From: Kolteria novifilia
GTDB lineage: Bacteria; Planctomycetota; Planctomycetia; Kolteriales; Kolteriaceae
NCBI GenBank assembly: GCA_007748055.1
Contig: CP036279.1
Span: 62,001 to 126,000, forward strand
Reading direction: 5' to 3'
Length of the DNA: 64,000 nt
Positions 56,601 to 64,000 of the stretch are shown here, one piece after another. The notes below the pieces were generated by a model. That model saw only the letters and a program-made list of their open reading frames with translations. It searched no databases and was not told the DNA's origin. The stretch's first letter is position 1. Each line of letters starts with the position of its first letter. A program made the position numbers and the translations under genes.

Positions 56601-58103
56601 CTGAGCGATGCCGCCGGGGCCACCATCGTCGATGGTCAGGGCATCGGGACGATCCTCGACGACGACGTGACCGGCGAGCCGATCGAGGGGTCCATTCCGC
56701 CCCCGGTGCCGACCGGCGACTACATCGACCTGATGACCTGGGGGATGTTCCACTCGAGCGATCACACCGGGCACGATCAGCTCATGGGGGGGCGAACCCC
56801 GATCACGACCGAGGCCCTCTTCGCGTACAACGCGCTGCGTGGCTTCTTCGGCATGGAGGCGGTCGGGCTTGAGGAAGTTGGGCAGTGGGCATTCGCCAAC
56901 CAGCTCACCAACAACACCGAGCCCTATAACAACGACATTCTCGGGGTCGGTCTTTGGTATTCGATGCAGGGGGCGAAGATCGGCTGGATTCGCGACGACG
57001 CGTTCGATCCGCAGATCTCCGCCGACGTTCAGCGCACCGCCCGTCTCGGCGACCCGGCCGACGTGATGGCGATGGTCCGCCAGTACGGCCACGTCGGTTT
57101 CGCCGACTACCTCGAGACCTACGGCGTCGTCGATGTCTTCATCAGCACCCTCAAGATGGAGCCCCACTACGCCGGCTGGATGCACGGCCGGGCTCATGGC
57201 CGACTTTCGATCGAAGGGGTGGCGACCGCCCACGACGTCAACCACCTGACGGTGCTCAGTCACGACCAGACCCAACCCTTCATGAACGACACCTTCGACT
57301 ACCCGCAGTGGCCGGCCCTCGAGGTCTCGCATCCGACCGTCATCGAGTACTTCCAGAGCATGGTCGAATTGGGTGATCCTCTTGGGCAGAACCTCGACGG
57401 TTCGGTGACGCCGATGGAACCCACGCTGAGTGTCGCGGACGTCGAGGTGACCGAAGGGGATGACGGGACGACTGCCACCGTCACCGTCCAACTCGACCGC
57501 GCCGCGGAGGAGACGGTCACCGTTGACTTCGCCACCGCCGATGGCACCGCGATCGCGGGAGAGGACTACGAAGCGACAAGTGGAACGCTCACCTTCGCCC
57601 CTGGGGAGCGGACCAAGACGATCGCCATTGCCGTTGTCGGGGACGATCTGTTCGAAAGCGACGAAGCGTTCGACATCGTCCTGTCCCAAGCGGTGGGAGC
57701 CGATCTCGGGGACGCGAGCGGCCTGGTGACGATCCTCGACGACGACGCGTCGGTCGCTCCCGTGACGGTCGACTTCAATGTCGCGAGTGACTGGGGAAGT
57801 GGCTTTGTCGGCAACATCGCGATCAGCAACGGGTTGACGACGCCGGTCGACGATTGGGTGCTCGAGTTCGACTTCGCGGGCGACTTCGTCAACATCTGGA
57901 ACGCCGAGATTGTCAGCCACGTCGGCGACCACTACGTCATTCGCAACGCCGGCTACAACGGCACCATCGGCGCCGGGCAGACGGTCACGTTCGGCTTCCA
58001 AGCGACACCGGGCAACGTCACCGCCGGGCCGACGAATTTCGTGATCAACGGAGCGCCGGTCGCGTCGCTCAGTGTCGCCCTGATCGACGATGTGATGGCA
58101 TAG
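53652..58103 (+). CDS. Multidomain cell-surface cellulase: CBM2, nested GH5, Calx-beta, unknown domain, CBM2
   Basis: The 1483-residue protein starts at the ATG at 53652 (GGAGA before). Domains in order: an LEPR-like motif (MFESLEDRFVLSAD, ~19-32); a CBM2-like cellulose-binding module (~58-150); Calx-beta (~165-273); the first strand of another Calx-beta (~278-294); GH5 catalytic domain (~297-660; acid/base Glu460 in DIRNEPH, nucleophile Glu580 in LGEFGSR); the rest of that Calx-beta (~660-765); Calx-beta (~780-887 and ~895-1008); an unrecognised domain (~1020-1245); Calx-beta (~1255-1368); and a C-terminal CBM2-like module (~1371-1483). It probably hydrolyses beta-1,4-glucans while anchored at the surface. 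Confidence 0.9.
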   Translation: MANGFRRSCRSLVASRPSRMFESLEDRFVLSADMPLAAIGEDVGVANVSILASDTAAIELDFNVRDDWGSGFVADLSLTNNGTTTIEGWQLVFDFPHDIGNIWSAEIASRVGDQFTIEAASWNQAIAPGQTVGFGFQGSPGNVSSEPANVLLNGAPIGGDPLPALSVADVALAEGTGASSEAVITVQLSEAAAETVSVSLSTVDGTAVAGSDYQATSALVQFAAGQTEATVAIPLVADGNYEIEETFLVRLSNPVGAVLGDGEATVTIQNDDAAPDNVTVSVADVSAVEGDVATAIAPGFFHTEGNQIVDSAGNNVRIAGVNWFGLETNTFAPHGLWTSRSYQSMMDQMRDLGFNTIRLPFSNQLFDAGSTPNGINFFANPDLEGLSGLEIMDKIVDYADEIGLRIILDNHRSSVGGGPEGNGLWYTSSYSEQRWIDDWTMLAERYAGNPTVIGADIRNEPHAGATWGDGNPATDWRLAAEKAGNAILGANSDWLIFVEGIQNTDEGSYWWGGNLSEAGEAPVELDVPGRLVYSPHAYPASVFNQDWFSDPDFPNNLPEIWDDHWGYLFRQDIAPIMLGEFGSRLENPLDEPWIDTMIQYISGDLDGDGSHDLANGDLGISWTFWSWNPNSSDTGGILNDDWTTVRTDILEKLQPVQFEFPDGGGDSAPASQMNFTISLSEAHAVPVTVDFTTANGTAIAGSDYNATSGSLTFQPGETEKTVSVAILGDELAEEDENLFLRLTGATNAQIVDAEATGTIVDDDGSVSPPPPPVVPDLSIGDVTTGEGDAGSSAATFTVALSEATTETVTLNYMTANGSATAGSDYAGASGTLTFAPGETVKTIAIDVLGDVIDESDETFLVNLSDVSGANLVDGQAVGTILDDDEPVSPPPPPVVPDVSIDDVTITEGDSGNVSATFTVTLSEATAESVTVDYMTGDDTALAGSDYSGADGTLTFAPGETTQTISIDVLGDLVDENIESFQVNLSDAAGATIVDGQGIGTILDDDVTGEPIEGSIPPPVPTGDYIDLMTWGMFHSSDHTGHDQLMGGRTPITTEALFAYNALRGFFGMEAVGLEEVGQWAFANQLTNNTEPYNNDILGVGLWYSMQGAKIGWIRDDAFDPQISADVQRTARLGDPADVMAMVRQYGHVGFADYLETYGVVDVFISTLKMEPHYAGWMHGRAHGRLSIEGVATAHDVNHLTVLSHDQTQPFMNDTFDYPQWPALEVSHPTVIEYFQSMVELGDPLGQNLDGSVTPMEPTLSVADVEVTEGDDGTTATVTVQLDRAAEETVTVDFATADGTAIAGEDYEATSGTLTFAPGERTKTIAIAVVGDDLFESDEAFDIVLSQAVGADLGDASGLVTILDDDASVAPVTVDFNVASDWGSGFVGNIAISNGLTTPVDDWVLEFDFAGDFVNIWNAEIVSHVGDHYVIRNAGYNGTIGAGQTVTFGFQATPGNVTAGPTNFVINGAPVASLSVALIDDVMA

Positions 58104-58118
58104 GAACGGTGTTCCGAC

Positions 58119-58178
58119 GAATGCTCTCTCTCCCGGCGAGAGGGTCGCTCGCAAGAGCGAGTCGGGAGAGAGGCATTC
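58119..58178. repeat. Long inverted repeat after the cellulase gene
   Basis: AATGCTCTCTCTCCCG pairs with CGGGAGAGAGGCATT (one bulge), with an inner TCGCTC-GCAA-GAGCGA stem. It may end transcription or be another dispersed element. No T-tract follows. Confidence 0.65.
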
Positions 58179-58309
58179 CGTTTCGCGCGGTTCTTCTCGA
58201 ATCAGGTTGACGTCCATTTGCTCGAGTTTCGCGAAGCCGATTCGCTGAGTGCTCTCATCGTGTGAGGAGGGGCGCCTGCGCGTTTCTCAGCTCCCTTCTC
58301 TCTTGTCCG

Positions 58310-59524
58310 GTAACCGTTCACGGTTTGGTGATGAGGGACGGGCTTGGTTGCGATCGGAAATGAGCGTCGACGGCGTCGGTGAGGTAGGTGAAGAGGTCGC
58401 GGGATTGTTGTCGGCAGGTCTCGATAACGGTCAGTGTGGTTTCGACGAAGCGACTGCCGGCGGCGCTCTGAGTGCCGAACGAGAGCTTCCTCCAGATCAC
58501 GGCGTGACGTAGCGAACGTTCGCTGAGGTTATTGGTCGGGTCGACGCCATCTTGGTCGAGAAAGGTCCAGAGCCATTGGCGATGGTCGTAGAGTTCACGA
58601 CACATGCCGATCAGTTTCGGGTTTCCGCTAAAGAGACCGCGCAGCAGCAAGTGCTCGATCTCGCGACGAACGGGAGTCAGACGACGTTTGAGTGTTCGGC
58701 GTGTGATGGTTCCGTCTCGGCAGCGTGCCCATTCGCGAAAGAGTCTTTTCGTCGGTCGCATCAGATCATGCCCCAGGCGTTTGACTTGGTGGTCGCTGCT
58801 GTCGATCAAGGCTTGGAAGTCACGCTTGAGATGAGCCCAACACCACTGCAGGCGGCCAAGCTGCCAGTACATCTTGGCTCGGTCACACATCACGACGCCC
58901 GAGAAGGTCTCGCCAAGCAGTTCGGTTAGCACGGTAGCCGCCCGCGAGCCACGCATCGTGAAGAGGGTGAAGGTGCTGGCCACGATGGTCCACAACCAAG
59001 CCTTCTGACCCGCTTGTTTGGTCGGCGTTTCGTCGGCCCCAAGGACAAGCGAGTCGATGACGACGGTACTCCGTGATCATCGGCTTGATCTCGTGGAGTT
59101 CCCACACTTGATGCCGCAACGGATCGGCGTCCTCTCCCGTCAACGGCGTGTCGCAACGCCGGCAGGTCTTCGGCAGCAGCGTCACGACTTCCTGGCATTC
59201 CTCAGTGGGAACCAAAGAACGTTCGTGTTTCTTATGACCTGGTTGGCCACCACGCTTCCGCTTCGATCACGGCGCCTTGCGCGGTGTCTTGGCATGAGGA
59301 TGCTAACTGCCGGGAGGCAGCGACGAGTTCCGCGGGTTCTTGGGAGGGCCAAGTGCCTCTTCCAATTCCGCGATTCGCAGCAGCAACGACTCGACGAAGG
59401 CACGCACCTCCGGCGTCATCTGGGCCGCGAGTTCAGGAGGTATCTTCGACTTCCCTGTCATGAACGAATTCTCTCACGACTTCCCTTTCGTGAAAAGACC
59501 AACTCACAGGGTGTGAACGGTTAC
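58310..59524 (-). mobile_element. Decayed IS66-family insertion sequence
   Basis: Perfect 12-base terminal inverted repeats, GTAACCGTTCAC at 58310-58321 and GTGAACGGTTAC at 59513-59524, enclose 1215 bases that contain only a broken IS66-type transposase. IS66 ends typically begin GTAA. Flanking 8-mers CTTGTCCG and AGTTCGGC do not match, so the expected 8-bp target duplication is not visible. Confidence 0.85.
58318..59463 (-). pseudogene. IS66-type transposase, broken by two nonsense mutations, a deletion and a frameshift
   Basis: Reading from the ATG at 59463 (MTGKSKIPPELAAQM), the frame has two in-frame stops: TAG before HPHAKT and TGA in RKAP-stop-SKRK, each one C-to-T step from CAG (Gln) and CGA (Arg). 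The zinc-binding part (TCRRCDTPLTGED) is intact up to HRLACP. It then joins out of frame to LGADETPTKQAGQKAWLWT, without the ~100 residues that normally lie between. The C-terminal catalytic part (WCWAHLKRDFQ, NNLSERSLR) is preserved. The element cannot move by itself. Confidence 0.9.
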
Positions 59525-59590
59525 AGTTCGGCAATATCCGACGACAAAAGCGATCAGAACGCGGAAACGGACATGTAGCCGCGTCACGCT

Positions 59591-62329
59591 TCAGGAAGTC
59601 GATTCGGCGCCTTCGGCATCGTCGCCGTAAAGAGCCTCGTAGACTCGATCCGCGCTGAAGGGGAGGCTCGTCAACCTGATCCCGATGGCATCCTTGATGG
59701 CATTGCCAATCGCAGCGCTGACCGGCACGATCGACGATTCGCCCATCGGCTTCGCGCCCAGCGGCCCCACCTTGTCATAGGTGTTCGCGTAGAAGATCTC
59801 GGTGCGTGGAACATCCGCGAAGGCCGGGATCCGGTAGTTCCGCAGCGTCGCGTTCTGGACGTCGCCCTCGTCGTCGATCACCACCCGCTCGAAGAGGGTG
59901 CTCCCAACCCCTTGGGCGATACCGCCTTCGATCTGGCCGGAGAGCTGCATCGGATTCAAAATGGTGCCGGCGTCGACGGCCTGAACGCTCTGCAGCATTC
60001 GGATCGCGCAGGTCTCCTTGTTGATCGCGATCCGAAAGCCCTGAACGACGAACCCCAACGTCGTCGGCGTCGAATAGGCCCTGCGTTTCACGTCGAACTT
60101 GAGGTCGGCCTGCGGCGTTCGCCGATAGAGTTCCGACAGGCTGATCGATTGGTCCGCGAAGACCGCGTTGCCGTCGAAGAGCTTCCCTTCCTCGACGGGA
60201 CGATCAAGCAACTTCGCCGCGGCGGTCAGCAAACGCCCTTTCAGGCCATTGGCCGCGAGCTCGACCGACTTGCTGCAAACGCTCGACCCCGCACTGGCAA
60301 ACGTGCCGTCATCGAAGGGGGTCCTGTCGGTATCGCCGACGACCGTCTCGACCCGCGCGGCGCGAACGCCGAGGATCTGTGCGGCGATCTGGCGCAGCGT
60401 GTTCATGGTGCCATTGCCGAATTCCGCGACGCCGTTGGACAAATGGAATGTGCCGTCCGCGGCGAGAGAGAGATTCGCTTGGGATCGGTGCTCCTTCGGA
60501 GGGGCCCCTTCTTGAACGTGAATCGCCACCCCCTTGCCTTCGAGCCACTCATCACCCTGGGGCTTGGGCTCCCCTCGGCCGCTTTGAAGGGCCTGTTCGA
60601 CGAAGTCGACACATTGATCCAGACCGTAGCTACCGATGTCGAACTCGTCGCCGCCCGGGAAGATACCACGAACCGCGCTGTCCTCACGGATCATGTTGAT
60701 CCGCCGCATCGTGAAAGGATCGAGGCCGAGCTTCTCGGCCAGCTCGTCGATCGCGCACTCGATCGCGAATGCCGTTTGGGTTCTCCCGAAGCCGCGGAAC
60801 GCTCCCGCCGGGATCGCGTTGGTGTGAACCGCGAAGCCCGTCCCCTTCTTGTTCGGACACCAGTAGCTGAGGATGGGAGAGACGAGGGCTGCGGAGAGCA
60901 CCTCCCCAGCGTGGTTGCGATACGCTCCCGTATTCGATACCGCGCGAAGTTCGACCGCCGTCAGCGTCCCGTCCTTCCGCGCTCCGAGCTTGACCCGCAT
61001 TTGGTAGGGGTGTCGACCCGGTCCAGCAATGAACTCCTCGCTTCGCGTCCACTCCCACTTCGTGGGCCGGCCGGTTTTCAGGACTCCCAGGACGCAAAGA
61101 TCCTCGGTAAGCATCTCCTGTTTGGCCCCGAAGCCACCTCCTACCCGTTCCGAAAAGACATGCAGCGATCGCGGGTCGACCGAGAAGACGTAGGCGAGCT
61201 TCTCCTGGATAAGGTGGGGCGTTTGCGTGTCGGTCCGAACGTGGAGGCGCCCATCGTCGGATCTCCAAGCAACACTCCCATGCGTCTCGAGATGAACGTG
61301 CTGAATTCGATCGGTGGAATAGTCACCCTCGTAGATCTCGTCCGCCTCGGCGAATCCCTGGGCGACATCGCCAACCTCGCTCTCGATCTGCTTGAAGATG
61401 TTCCGCTCGGGATCATCGATTCGGGCTTCGCTCCCCTCGGGAAAGAGCCGCGGTGCCCCCGGCTTCATCGCTTCCACGGGATCGAAGACCGCCGGCAAGA
61501 CCTCGTAGTCGATCTCGATCAGCCGACAGGCCTCCTCCGCGATCGCCTCGGTGTCGGCATAGACCGCGACCACGCGCTGCCCCTTGAACCTGACCACGTT
61601 GTCCAAGAGGAAGGTGTCATCGGGGTCGCAGTGGTAGTCGTCATGCGCCGCCGTGGTGTAGGCCTTTCGCGGGACGTCCTCCCAAGTCAGGATCAACCGT
61701 ACGCCCGGTAGAGCGTTGGCCGCATCCTGACGAATCGCGAGCACTCTGGCATGGGCATGTGGCGAACGGACCACCTTGACATGGAGGAGGTCGTCGATGA
61801 CGCAGTCCATCGTGTAGCGTTCGCGTCCCTGGACGAGTCCCTCGGCGAACGACGTCCCGATATTCGCGCCACACGTGCGGCCGGCGACATCGTCGTCCAC
61901 CACGACATGCCCCCGAACCGCGTCCTCAATGGCGCGGTAGCCGGTGCAGCGGCATAGGTTTCCCTTGAGCCGGAAGGGGAGATCCTTCTTCTCCTCCTCG
62001 TTCAGACTCGCGCACGTCATGATCATTCCCGACGTGCAAAAACCACACTGAAACGCCTGTGCCTTCTGAAATGACGCCTGCATCGGATGCAACTGGCCAT
62101 CGGCCCCGAGCCCTTCGAGCGTCGTGACCTCCCGGCTCTGGGCGCGAAAGGCCGGCATCAGGCAGCTATGAACGGGACGACCATCGACCCAGACCGTACA
62201 CGCGCCGCAGTCGCCGGCGTCGCATCCTTTCCGTACCGCGAGCCATCCCAGGTCGCGTAGGTAGGTGCGAAGGCACTGTCCGGGCTGGGGCTCCCGATCG
62301 AACGACTGGCCATTGACCTGTAGTTTCAT
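59591..62329 (-). CDS. Fused 2Fe-2S and molybdopterin subunits of a xanthine-dehydrogenase-type enzyme
   Basis: The 912-residue protein joins the small and large subunits. Residues ~1-150 carry two [2Fe-2S] sites (Cys36, 41, 44, 56 and Cys95, 98, 126, 128). The rest is the Mo-MCP hydroxylase domain (VRSPHAHARV, VGGGFGAKQE, AFRGFGRTQ, and the C-terminal PMGESSIVPVSAAIGNA with the active-site Glu). It hydroxylates a purine or other heteroaromatic substrate with water as oxygen donor. The FAD subunit gene ends six bases upstream. The fusion of small and large with a separate medium subunit is less common. Confidence 0.9.
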   Translation of the reverse strand: MKLQVNGQSFDREPQPGQCLRTYLRDLGWLAVRKGCDAGDCGACTVWVDGRPVHSCLMPAFRAQSREVTTLEGLGADGQLHPMQASFQKAQAFQCGFCTSGMIMTCASLNEEEKKDLPFRLKGNLCRCTGYRAIEDAVRGHVVVDDDVAGRTCGANIGTSFAEGLVQGRERYTMDCVIDDLLHVKVVRSPHAHARVLAIRQDAANALPGVRLILTWEDVPRKAYTTAAHDDYHCDPDDTFLLDNVVRFKGQRVVAVYADTEAIAEEACRLIEIDYEVLPAVFDPVEAMKPGAPRLFPEGSEARIDDPERNIFKQIESEVGDVAQGFAEADEIYEGDYSTDRIQHVHLETHGSVAWRSDDGRLHVRTDTQTPHLIQEKLAYVFSVDPRSLHVFSERVGGGFGAKQEMLTEDLCVLGVLKTGRPTKWEWTRSEEFIAGPGRHPYQMRVKLGARKDGTLTAVELRAVSNTGAYRNHAGEVLSAALVSPILSYWCPNKKGTGFAVHTNAIPAGAFRGFGRTQTAFAIECAIDELAEKLGLDPFTMRRINMIREDSAVRGIFPGGDEFDIGSYGLDQCVDFVEQALQSGRGEPKPQGDEWLEGKGVAIHVQEGAPPKEHRSQANLSLAADGTFHLSNGVAEFGNGTMNTLRQIAAQILGVRAARVETVVGDTDRTPFDDGTFASAGSSVCSKSVELAANGLKGRLLTAAAKLLDRPVEEGKLFDGNAVFADQSISLSELYRRTPQADLKFDVKRRAYSTPTTLGFVVQGFRIAINKETCAIRMLQSVQAVDAGTILNPMQLSGQIEGGIAQGVGSTLFERVVIDDEGDVQNATLRNYRIPAFADVPRTEIFYANTYDKVGPLGAKPMGESSIVPVSAAIGNAIKDAIGIRLTSLPFSADRVYEALYGDDAEGAESTS

Positions 62330-62335
62330 GAGCGG

Positions 62336-63154
62336 CTAGACCCCAAGTTCCGCGCGGATCTGCTCCGCGAACAGGTAGGTGAGGTGCTTACGATGGCGCG
62401 GCGAACCGTGAGTATCGTCCAAGTACCTGTCGTCGGCGATCGCGCCGTCCAGAGCATTGCGAACCTCCGCGTTGCTGACTCCAGCCGGGAAACGAAACTG
62501 ATAAGGCCGCAGCGTCGCGGCGGTCACGGTCAACAAGATGGCAGCATCATCGGGATCGCGGGTCCCGATCAGGAGCGCCTCGGAGCGTCCCAGGTTCGTC
62601 AACGTGAAGCGCCGAAACGCGAAAGGCTTCCTTAGCGCGGCTAGTGGCAAATGGATCGACCGCACAAGCTCCCCTGGCCGCAAGGCATTGCGATTGTCAC
62701 CGGTCACGAACTCCGCCACCGGCAACCGGCGCTCGGTCCCGTCGCGCGACCAGAGTGTGCAAACGCCTTCGAGCGCCGACGTCAGCGAGATCATCGGGCC
62801 GGCGGGCAACGACATGACCAAGTTGCCGCCCACGGTGGCTTCGTTCCAGATCTTGTAGGAAGCCAAGAACGACCGACAGCACCTGGGGATCAACCCAGCC
62901 GCCACCCAATCAGGCGGGGCCTTGAAATTGTCCAACTGAACAATGCGACACGTCGCCGCGATCTCGAGACCGGCGTCGCTCACCTTGAGCGGTTCCCATC
63001 CAAAGCCCTCGAGGTCGATCAGCGTGTCGGTATGAACTTGCGGCTCGGAGAAGAGCCAGGTGCCACCGGCGAGCCAGGCATGCCCGTCGGCCCAAGTTTG
63101 CACTTCGTCCGCACCGCTCGGCCGAAGAACAGTCGTGATGGTGTGAAGATCCAT
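62336..63154 (-). CDS. FAD-binding medium subunit of the xanthine-dehydrogenase-type enzyme
   Basis: The 272-residue protein has the CO-dehydrogenase flavoprotein pattern: AWLAGGTWLF near the N-terminus, NEATVGGNLVMSLPAGPM, LPVAEFVTGDNRNALRPGELV and a C-terminal ~100-residue domain. It passes electrons from the 2Fe-2S centres to its acceptor. It is first in a two-gene operon with the fused subunit. The stop is in CTAG. Confidence 0.88.
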   Translation of the reverse strand: MDLHTITTVLRPSGADEVQTWADGHAWLAGGTWLFSEPQVHTDTLIDLEGFGWEPLKVSDAGLEIAATCRIVQLDNFKAPPDWVAAGLIPRCCRSFLASYKIWNEATVGGNLVMSLPAGPMISLTSALEGVCTLWSRDGTERRLPVAEFVTGDNRNALRPGELVRSIHLPLAALRKPFAFRRFTLTNLGRSEALLIGTRDPDDAAILLTVTAATLRPYQFRFPAGVSNAEVRNALDGAIADDRYLDDTHGSPRHRKHLTYLFAEQIRAELGV

Positions 63155-63402
63155 GGTTAGCCGGACTCGTCATGCGTGAAGTTGATTGAATCGTAGGGAG
63201 TACGGAATCCAACCGCAAGCGGGAACAGGACGCAGCCTTTCGGCGAGCCGTGCAGCCCTGCTGGATTTCGTCAACAAGGGCGCCTAGCATGGGGTACCAG
63301 TGCGATTGACCGACATCGAGCGCAACCAAACGTCTCCAGGCGACGCGTCATGACGACTCCATCTTCCAGTAAACGTTGCGGCCCCAGGTTGATCGTCCGC
63401 CC

Positions 63403-64000
63403 ATGAAGAATTTTTGGGAATCCATCTCCACTGCTCTGGGCCGACATCCGATGGTCCTCGTCACCTTGGTGGAGTGCCACGGCTCCACCCCGCGCAATCC
63501 CGGAGCACGGATGGCAGTCGCGACCGACGGAACGCTCATCGGCAGCATCGGCGGCGGGGCCGCGGAGGGCAAGTGTCTCGATCAGTGCGAAGTCGTCTTG
63601 CGGGAGCAGCACGCGCGTCTTCTGGAGATCGACCTGCGCGGAAAGCCGGGCGCGATACGCGACGGGATTTGCGGCGGCACCATGCGTCTACTTCTGACAC
63701 CACTCTCCACCAGCGACACGGACACCGTCACCCACATCGCCCAGATGCTACGGTCGGGCCAGCGGCTCGTCGTTCACACCTCCCTGGAGAAGCCCCATCT
63801 TCGGGTCGAGTCTCCAAGTTCATCGTCGGCCGGGATTGACGATTGGGCCGAAAGACTTCACCCAGACCCAGCGCTCTTGATCGTTGGGGCGGGCCACATC
63901 GGCCGGGTCCTCGCCCATCGCGCGACAGAAGTTGGTCTTCAGTGTTTGGTGCAAGATGAGCGCCCCGAGTGGCTCGACCCAAACGCCTTTCCCGCCGCGT
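63403..64000 (+). CDS. xdhC: XdhC-family molybdenum cofactor insertion protein (cut by window end)
   Basis: The frame opens at the ATG at 63403 and runs off the window after 199 codons. The N-terminal domain has STPRNPGARMAVATDG, GSIGGGAAEGKCLDQC and GICGGTM, and a Rossmann start LLIVGAGHIGRVLAHRA follows. XdhC binds, sulfurates and inserts the cofactor into xanthine dehydrogenase. It is divergent from the two structural genes, with 248 bases between that probably hold both promoters. Confidence 0.88.
   Translation, partial: MKNFWESISTALGRHPMVLVTLVECHGSTPRNPGARMAVATDGTLIGSIGGGAAEGKCLDQCEVVLREQHARLLEIDLRGKPGAIRDGICGGTMRLLLTPLSTSDTDTVTHIAQMLRSGQRLVVHTSLEKPHLRVESPSSSSAGIDDWAERLHPDPALLIVGAGHIGRVLAHRATEVGLQCLVQDERPEWLDPNAFPAA

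Noticed and set aside
55830-58217. Leftward frame of 795 codons opposite the cellulase
   Set aside because: It is a mirror of the repetitive Calx-beta coding sequence and has no domain of its own.
58302-59532. Target-site duplication around the IS66 remnant
   Set aside because: The flanking 8-mers CTTGTCCG and AGTTCGGC do not match, so none is claimed.

Overview
The window looks like a chromosomal segment of a planctomycete (phylum Planctomycetota). It is GC-rich. Lineage signs are an LEPR-type N-terminal motif on a large cell-surface cellulase, an ECF sigma factor overlapping a Ser/Thr kinase gene, a second kinase with an extracytoplasmic sensor, a sulfatase-family protein, very large secreted proteins of unknown function, and many dispersed palindromic repeats. 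This is inferred from gene content; no 16S gene is present.

Layout. 1-2.7 kb: a 141-bp tandem array, then a glycosyltransferase and a hexapeptide acyltransferase. 2.8-9.7 kb: an unknown membrane-anchored protein, class III fructose-1,6-bisphosphatase, an orphan PAAR-like protein and a SurA/PpiD-like foldase. 9.9-17.7 kb: ABC ATPase, MoxR ATPase, FlgG, DUF1614-type membrane protein, a sulfatase homologue without its catalytic cysteine, a secreted protein and a methyltransferase. 17.7-20.8 kb: a repeat cluster, a thioesterase, a feo locus without feoB, and a membrane-anchored HTH protein. 20.9-28 kb: a Tat-exported molybdopterin oxidoreductase, a glycosyltransferase-methyltransferase fusion and a polysaccharide ABC exporter. 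28.2-32.7 kb: a 1502-residue secreted protein. 32.8-38.2 kb: tRNA-Phe, a LigD-phosphoesterase-like protein, a DUF2079 protein, Dus and MobA. 38.3-45.5 kb: a VIT/VWA surface protein next to a rhombosortase, a kinase/sigma pair and a ROK regulator. 45.8-58.1 kb: a DUF11-like envelope protein, a coiled-coil membrane protein, a Cache-type kinase and a 1483-residue cellulase whose GH5 domain sits inside a Calx-beta domain. 58.3-59.5 kb: a decayed IS66 element. 59.6-64 kb: a xanthine-dehydrogenase-type molybdoenzyme and its XdhC factor, cut by the window end.

Working together. Three themes recur: the envelope and exopolysaccharide (glycosyltransferases, Wzm/Wzt exporter, surface proteins), molybdenum enzymes (MobA, Tat oxidoreductase, xanthine-dehydrogenase-type enzyme, XdhC), and transmembrane signalling (ECF/kinase pair, Cache kinase, HTH-TM protein).

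The most unusual structure is in the short non-coding elements. Several MITE-like families of about 107-160 bp begin or end in CTAG/TAG, and their ends supply the stop codons of neighbouring genes. Separately, two convergent gene pairs share one CTAG palindrome as both stops. The best functional lead is the rhombosortase beside a surface protein with a Gly-Gly/hydrophobic/Arg tail.
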